Shown in pieces: positions 5,803 to 9,769 of a DNA stretch of 9,769 bases; position 1 is the stretch's first letter; every line of letters begins with the position of its first letter. The stretch is taken from NCBI GenBank assembly GCA_023245755.1, contig JAHFJQ010000034.1:1-9769 (forward strand), read 5' to 3'. The notes under the pieces were generated by a model. It was not told the DNA's origin. It did no database searches and saw nothing but the letters and a program-made list of their open reading frames with translations. The stretch comes from an archaeon (GTDB taxonomy: Archaea > Nanobdellota > Nanobdellia > SCGC-AAA011-G17 > GW2011-AR17). A program made the translations under genes and the position numbers.

Positions 5803-6167
5803 AAACCTACTTTTTTGATACGTATGCTTTTATTGAGATTATTAAAGGGTCAAAAAACTATGCTGAATTTTCTGAATATGCAAGTATAGTTACTACAAAA
5901 CTGCAGCTTATGGAGCTTTACTATAGTACTCTTTGTGAATCTGGAAAAGAACAAGCGGACTTTTATTACACACTCTTTTCTCCAAGTAGTGTTGCTTTGC
6001 AAGATGAAACTATAAAGCAAGCCATGGTTTTTCGTTCGCAACATAAAAAAAGAAAACTATCTTATGTAGACTGTTTGGGGTATACTCTTGCTCTAGAAAG
6101 AGGGATTCCTTTTCTTACAGGAGACAAAGAATTTGAGCATTTTCCTAATGTTTGTTTTGTGAAGTAA
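5793..6167 (+). CDS. PIN-domain ribonuclease toxin (VapC-like)
   Basis: The 124-residue protein has the size and acidic residues of VapC toxins: D9 (FFDTYAF), E41 (LMELYY), D93 (SYVDCLG) and D111 (LTGDKEF), which together coordinate Mg2+ for RNA cleavage. The fourth is in the usual place after a hydrophobic strand (GIPFLTGD). VapC enzymes cleave tRNA or rRNA; the target here is unknown. The ATG overlaps the last ten bases of the antitoxin gene and there is no well-spaced Shine-Dalgarno site (GGAAGG directly abuts the ATG), so translation is likely coupled to the antitoxin. All catalytic acids are present, so the toxin appears active. It ends 25 bases from a convergent gene. Confidence 0.88.
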   Translation: MVLKTYFFDTYAFIEIIKGSKNYAEFSEYASIVTTKLQLMELYYSTLCESGKEQADFYYTLFSPSSVALQDETIKQAMVFRSQHKKRKLSYVDCLGYTLALERGIPFLTGDKEFEHFPNVCFVK

Positions 6168-6194
6168 CTAAGATAATTCTAACATTAGCTACTT
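6162..6194. terminator. Inverted repeat between convergent genes (possible bidirectional terminator)
   Basis: AAGTAACTAA (6162-6171) and TTAGCTACTT (6185-6194) form ten-base arms around a 13-base loop. On the plus strand there is one A-C mismatch; in the minus-strand RNA that position becomes a G-U pair, so all ten positions can pair. The element covers the stop codons of both the PIN toxin and the minus-strand HAD gene. There is no strong T-tract next to it, so function as a terminator is tentative. Confidence 0.3.
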
Positions 6195-6957
6195 ACCTAT
6201 TCCCTAAAATAGACCTAACTTCTTCAAAATTATCCACAATATGGATTTCTCTCAAAAACTTTGTTTTTGATAGCAGGCAGACTTCAATAAAATCCTTATC
6301 ATGAGAAACAAATGCAAATCCCCTATCTGCGTTTAGAAGTAGAAGAAGATCGGGTAAAGAATCACCGCAAACGATGTTTTTATCTTTTTTTATTCTTTGG
6401 AATTCCTTGAACTTATGTTCAGGAGTCAGAACTATCCTTTTTCTTTCAAAACCATTACACTTTCCATCCTTAAATCGTAAATTATTTGAAATTATCTTGC
6501 TACGATCTATCTCTGGGCAGACTAACTTTACTAAATCCGTACTCCAATTACAAGAAAGTATGTATACCTGCCCTCCAAAATCTTTTACTAAAGACTCAAA
6601 ACCAGATCTTACTTTTATTTGTGAAGCTGCCCTTTCTAAGCTAGAAACATCTAAATGTTTTAATGGGCCTTCAATAAGACTCATTCCTTTTACTTCTAAA
6701 GCTTCAATTTCTTGACTATATTCTAAAATAATAGCTGTAATGTGTTCTAAACACTTTTCCCAATTCTCTTCTCTATACATTATCTGTTTAATACGTTTAT
6801 AACACTCTTTTGTTAATGGTAACTCTTTATCATAATAATCCTTGTTTGAGATACTCATTGCACTTTTGAAAATCTCTTCTGGAAGTCGAAGATATAGCTG
6901 TATTAACGTTGACTCCTCTGTAATTGTTGAATCAAAATCTAATATAAGAACTACCAT
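6193..6957 (-). CDS. HAD phosphatase, probable thiamine monophosphate phosphatase (TH2-like)
   Basis: The 254-residue protein has all HAD motifs: DFDST with nucleophile D7 and D9, motif II LSCNW (S135), K182 as the likely motif III lysine, and GDSLPDLLLLLNAD (D199, D203). The helical cap is about residues 15-115. The text around the motifs (DFD.T.T...S; LS.NW..DLV; GDS..DLL.LL.AD.G) resembles the HAD domain of plant TH2 and its bacterial relatives, which remove the phosphate from thiamine monophosphate. It is immediately downstream of thiamine pyrophosphokinase with a seven-base overlap (ATGGTAG), and together they would convert TMP to thiamine and then to ThDP. No well-placed Shine-Dalgarno site exists (GGAAGG is 21 bases from the ATG), so translation is likely coupled to the upstream stop. 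The HAD fold is secure; the TMP substrate is inferred from context and motif resemblance. No stand-alone homologue has been compared here. Confidence 0.72.
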   Translation of the reverse strand: MVVLILDFDSTITEESTLIQLYLRLPEEIFKSAMSISNKDYYDKELPLTKECYKRIKQIMYREENWEKCLEHITAIILEYSQEIEALEVKGMSLIEGPLKHLDVSSLERAASQIKVRSGFESLVKDFGGQVYILSCNWSTDLVKLVCPEIDRSKIISNNLRFKDGKCNGFERKRIVLTPEHKFKEFQRIKKDKNIVCGDSLPDLLLLLNADRGFAFVSHDKDFIEVCLLSKTKFLREIHIVDNFEEVRSILGNR

Positions 6958-7589
6958 GATTCTATTACAATTATTAATCCTTCCTTTATTTCGATTTTAA
7001 TCTGATTTTCTCTAGCTTTATTTCTTAAAGTTCTCGATTTATAGGGCAAAATATTTTCTTTGCTCAATTGCCACTCTAAGCCGCTTGTACTTATTATCTC
7101 TGTTTTTACTAATGGGATGAGAGAGATTGTATGATCCTTACAGTTATTTACCTTGAGGCTATCCTTTGTTATATAAATGAACTGATTTTTTAGAGAAAAT
7201 GAGACAGCATGGCCTCCCTTTACAAAAGGGACTGTTGAAAGTATGTTCCCCAAAGTATGATCCATTAGCAAAGATACGCCTCCTAAAATTATCTTACCCT
7301 CTTTTTTTGGATACTTTTTACAAGCATATTGTAAAGCAAGCTCTCCATCAGTAAAATCTTTATTTTCAGGATATTTTTGAATAGGAATATTATTTCTCTT
7401 ACACCAAGCCTGATCCTGCTTTGAAACAGAATCCAAATCACCGATTAAAAGTAGATTTTTTGGTTTGTAAGGCAAATCCATAGCAAGTTTAATACCACTA
7501 TCGGCACAAATAATTGGCTCTTCCCGTTTTGGCTTAAGACTTAAAAAGGTCTTTTTTTCTGCTCCATGGAGAAATATAAACACCCTCAT
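6951..7589 (-). CDS. Thiamine pyrophosphokinase
   Basis: The enzyme transfers pyrophosphate from ATP to thiamine, making ThDP in the cytoplasm. The 212-residue length is typical. Visible family motifs: CADSGI (D30), LLIGDLDSV (D51, D53), KDFTDGELAL (K77, D78, T80, D81), LGGVSLLMDHTLGNI (D110, H111, N115), and a C-terminal beta domain with GLEWQL ... TLRNKA ... EGLIIVI that forms the thiamine site in the dimer. The usual GDFDS is GDLDS here. The gene starts 36 bases after the E2 stop with a possible TATA-like box in that gap, and overlaps the HAD gene by seven bases. Its location next to the ThDP-dependent E1 genes fits supply of the cofactor. No substrate-domain residues appear lost. Confidence 0.9.
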   Translation of the reverse strand: MRVFIFLHGAEKKTFLSLKPKREEPIICADSGIKLAMDLPYKPKNLLLIGDLDSVSKQDQAWCKRNNIPIQKYPENKDFTDGELALQYACKKYPKKEGKIILGGVSLLMDHTLGNILSTVPFVKGGHAVSFSLKNQFIYITKDSLKVNNCKDHTISLIPLVKTEIISTSGLEWQLSKENILPYKSRTLRNKARENQIKIEIKEGLIIVIESW

Positions 7590-7612
7590 AGATTTATTAT
7601 AGCTCTCTCACT

Positions 7613-7620
7613 TAATAAAT
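7613..7620 (-). promoter_or_regulatory. Possible TATA-like box for the thiamine genes
   Basis: On the minus strand, ATTTATTA lies 31 to 24 bases before the ATG at 7589, inside the 36-base gap after the E2 stop. The spacing matches the leaderless promoters on the other strand, so the thiamine pair may be transcribed separately as well as by read-through from the dehydrogenase genes. Confidence 0.4.
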
Positions 7621-7625
7621 TTACC

Positions 7626-8861
7626 TCAGCTTAATTCTAACATTAAACTATCAGGGTCTTCTAAGTAAGATTTCAGTTTATTTGTAAATAAAGCTGCGTG
7701 TGCACCATCGAGAATTCTATGGTCAAAAGAAATACTTACCGGAAGTACTTTTCTGATTTGGATTTTTCCTTTGACTACTAAAGGCTTTTCAGAAATTTTT
7801 CCTAGAGCAAGTATTGCAGACTCTCCCACGTTTAAAATCGGTGTTGCATGCATACCCCCAATGGAACCAATGTTTGTAATGGTAAAGGTACCCCCTTTCA
7901 AGTCCATAATATCTAAAGCTCGTTGTTTTGCCTGCTGGGAAAGTTTCTCTATTTCTCTTGCAAGATCGATAAGGGATTTCTGTTCTGCACGTTTGAGAAC
8001 AGGAACGATAAGACCCTCTTCTGTTGCCGTAGCAATACCTATGTTAAAGTATTTTTTTACGACAATTGCATCCTGCTCTAGTGACGCATTGAGTAATGGA
8101 TTTTCTTTTAAGGAAGCAATCACTGCTTTGATAATATAAGGAAGAAAAGTTAGCTTTACTTCTTTTACTTTATTTTTTTCCTTTTCTCGTATTGCCCATA
8201 ACCGTGTCACATCAATTTCATCCATGTGTGTCACCATAGGAATACTTGCTTGCTTTTCCATATTGATTTTTATTTGTGCACGAAGACCCTGTAAAGGGAT
8301 TCTATCTACGTAACCCCACATATCGTATTTCTTGGTGATTTGTATTTGTGCACTTGCCTTAGGAAGATCTTTTTTCAAATCGGTTTGCAAAATCTCTCCT
8401 TGTTTTCCAGAACCTTGTATGGTACTGAGGTCAATACCTTGCTCTTTTGCCATCTTTCGTACAGAAGGAAGTGCTTTGATTTCTTTGTTTGTACTTTGGC
8501 TTTTCTTTTCTGTTTGTACTAGTTTTACTTCGGTTGCTTCTTCTAACTCACCAACCACAGATTGGCCTTTCTTTGGAGCACTCTTTTGTATTGGAATTTC
8601 TTTTATAGGTTTAACTTTCTCTCCATCAGCACCAAGGTCAATGAGCACTTGGCCTACTTTTACAATAGAGCCTGCCTGAAAATAAATTTTGAGAACTTTG
8701 CCTGCACAGGGAGAGGGTAACTCTACTACCGCTTTATCTGTTTCTACCTTTACTAAGGGCTGATCTTCTTTCACCATATCCCCTTCTTTGACTAACCAAG
8801 AAACAATATGGCCTTCATGGATGCCTTCTCCTACATCTGGAAAGGTGAATTGTGTTACCAT
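7626..8861 (-). CDS. Dihydrolipoyl acyltransferase (E2) of a pyruvate/2-oxoacid dehydrogenase complex
   Basis: E2 forms the core of the complex and passes the acyl group from lipoyl-lysine to CoA. The 411 residues hold one lipoyl domain (1-78) with lipoylated K43 in VETDKAVVELP; a flexible linker rich in K, E, Q and T (79-129); a peripheral-subunit-binding domain (130-162, LPSVRKMAKEQGIDLSTI, GSG..GEI); a second linker; and the catalytic domain (about 185-411) with the active-site H381 and D385 in SFDHRILDG. The single lipoyl domain and length match the compact E2 of many bacteria and thermoplasma-like archaea. The ATG directly follows the E1 beta stop codon with zero spacing, and a Shine-Dalgarno-like AGGTGAT lies ten bases upstream inside the E1 beta coding region. 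Pyruvate versus branched-chain specificity cannot be told from E2. E3 is not in the window. Confidence 0.93.
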   Translation of the reverse strand: MVTQFTFPDVGEGIHEGHIVSWLVKEGDMVKEDQPLVKVETDKAVVELPSPCAGKVLKIYFQAGSIVKVGQVLIDLGADGEKVKPIKEIPIQKSAPKKGQSVVGELEEATEVKLVQTEKKSQSTNKEIKALPSVRKMAKEQGIDLSTIQGSGKQGEILQTDLKKDLPKASAQIQITKKYDMWGYVDRIPLQGLRAQIKINMEKQASIPMVTHMDEIDVTRLWAIREKEKNKVKEVKLTFLPYIIKAVIASLKENPLLNASLEQDAIVVKKYFNIGIATATEEGLIVPVLKRAEQKSLIDLAREIEKLSQQAKQRALDIMDLKGGTFTITNIGSIGGMHATPILNVGESAILALGKISEKPLVVKGKIQIRKVLPVSISFDHRILDGAHAALFTNKLKSYLEDPDSLMLELS

Positions 8862-9769
8862 CTAAAAATTCATCACCTTTTCTATTGCTTGCGCAATTCT
8901 TTTTTCATCGACAAAATAATAGTCTTCTAATTTAGGTAAAGGAACAATAATATCATAGCCTGTCACTCGTTCTATTGGTGCTTTCAAATAGAGGAGTGCT
9001 TGCTCTTGTATTCTTGTAGCTATTTCTGCAGCTAGACCAAGGGTTCTTTGTGCCTCGTGTGCGATTACTACACGGCCAGTTTTTTTTACACTTGCAATGA
9101 TTGTTTCTGTATCCATAGGACTGAGTGTTCGCAGGTCAATTAACTCTACAGATATATGTTCTTTGACTATATCTATTGCTTGCTCACACTCTCGTACCGT
9201 CGCCCCGTAAGAAATCACGGTTACATCAGTACCTTCTTGTACCATGCGTGCTTTTCCAATAGGGACGAGATATTCTTTTTCTGGTACCTCTTGTTTGATT
9301 GCACGGTATAATCTTTTTGGCTCAAAGAAAATAACAGGATCGGGATCACGTATTGCAGAAATCATTAATCCTTTTGCATCATAGGGAGTAGAAGGAATCA
9401 CGACTTTAATGCCTGGAGTATGCACATAGTATGTCTCTGGAGAATCACTATGGTGCTCTAGTGCTTTTATTCCCCCACCAATGGGAGAGCGAATAACTAA
9501 AGGAACCGTAAATCTTCCTCTACTTCTATTTCGTATTCGTGCAGCATGATTGACAATCTGATCAAATGCGGGAAGAGTAAACCCTTCAAATTGCATTTCT
9601 GCTACAGGTTTAAACCCCGAGCATGCAAGACCAATAGATGTTCCTACGATTGCAGACTCTGCTAAAGGAGTATCAAAAACCCTTCCTGGAAACATTTTCA
9701 GTAAACCTTCTGTAACTCGGAAAACACCACCATCAACGCCTACATCCTCTCCAAGGACAAGGACTGTTT
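8862..9769 (-). CDS. 2-oxoacid (pyruvate) dehydrogenase E1 beta subunit (5' end outside window)
   Basis: The frame runs off the right edge: upstream of the internal ATG at 9695 it continues openly through VLVLGEDVGVDGGVFRVTEG, the canonical E1 beta N-terminal block with the ThDP-activating Glu, so roughly 20-30 residues are missing. About 301 residues are visible of a usual 320-330. Other family blocks: FDTPLAESAIVG, MQFEGFTLPAFDQIVNHAAR, RSPIGGGIKALEHHSDSPE, GIKVVIPSTPYDAKGL, FEPKRLYR and a C-terminal transketolase-like domain with ISYGATVREC and IDLRTLSPMD. It pairs with E1 alpha, expected just outside the window, to decarboxylate 2-oxoacids on ThDP and reductively acylate the lipoyl group of E2. 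The substrate (pyruvate or branched-chain) is not determined. The TAG stop is followed at once by the E2 ATG. Confidence 0.93.
   Translation of the reverse strand, partial: TVLVLGEDVGVDGGVFRVTEGLLKMFPGRVFDTPLAESAIVGTSIGLACSGFKPVAEMQFEGFTLPAFDQIVNHAARIRNRSRGRFTVPLVIRSPIGGGIKALEHHSDSPETYYVHTPGIKVVIPSTPYDAKGLMISAIRDPDPVIFFEPKRLYRAIKQEVPEKEYLVPIGKARMVQEGTDVTVISYGATVRECEQAIDIVKEHISVELIDLRTLSPMDTETIIASVKKTGRVVIAHEAQRTLGLAAEIATRIQEQALLYLKAPIERVTGYDIIVPLPKLEDYYFVDEKRIAQAIEKVMNF

Noticed and set aside
6374..6715. Plus-strand open frame opposite the HAD phosphatase gene
   Set aside because: The minus strand encodes a complete HAD enzyme with all motifs; the plus-strand frame is a shadow with no promoter or motif.
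7590..7625. ThDP riboswitch ahead of thiamine pyrophosphokinase
   Set aside because: Only 36 bases separate the genes, far too few for the aptamer, and no CUGAGA-type core was seen.
9693..9695. Internal ATG as the start of E1 beta
   Set aside because: The frame continues upstream to the edge and encodes the conserved LGEDVG block, so the gene is cut by the window and not started there.

Overview
The window looks archaeal, and the weak overall impression is of a small-genome, AT-rich lineage (DPANN-like, e.g. Woesearchaeota/Pacearchaeota relatives). The kingdom call rests on promoter layout: TATA-like boxes (TATTTAAA, TTTATTTAAG, CTTATAAA and similar) sit about 23-33 bases upstream of start codons, which leaves no room for a leader or a ribosome binding site. 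The gene content agrees: a CARF/HTH regulator of the Csa3/DUF6293 kind, a SpoVT/AbrB-PIN toxin-antitoxin pair, and T-tract terminators. The exact lineage is inference and cannot be fixed from this sequence alone.

Layout, plus strand, 1-6167: (1) the 3' part of a nucleotidyltransferase gene that enters from the left edge; (2) a 584-residue duplicated ThyX-like protein; (3) a CARF-wHTH regulator; (4) an unrecognised 226-residue protein with a DGLHR motif, overlapping by four bases (5) a fusion of a thymidylate-kinase-like domain to a zinc-loop HAD phosphatase of the GmhB/HisB-N type; (6) a small plant-type [2Fe-2S] ferredoxin; (7-8) an AbrB antitoxin and PIN ribonuclease pair. Genes 1-5 share a nucleotide theme (nucleotidyl transfer, flavin-dependent thymidylate chemistry, nucleotide kinase, phosphatase), and the CARF regulator lies among them. 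This is the part of the window most likely to hold an undescribed pathway, but a joint function is only inferred from proximity.

Minus strand, 9769-6193: pyruvate/2-oxoacid dehydrogenase E1 beta (cut by the right edge) and E2 (stop and start codons abut), followed by thiamine pyrophosphokinase and a HAD phosphatase that resembles the thiamine monophosphate phosphatase domain of plant TH2. These four genes read as a cofactor-plus-enzyme unit: thiamine phosphate would be dephosphorylated, then pyrophosphorylated to ThDP, the cofactor that E1 needs. This is the bacterial/eukaryotic-style salvage route rather than the ThiL route commonly found in archaea.

The two blocks converge at about 6168-6192, where a 10-base inverted repeat spans both stop codons. 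No rRNA, tRNA, CRISPR array, insertion sequence or riboswitch was seen, and no gene-free stretch exceeds 300 bases; the longest is the T-rich 110-base gap at 3337-3446.
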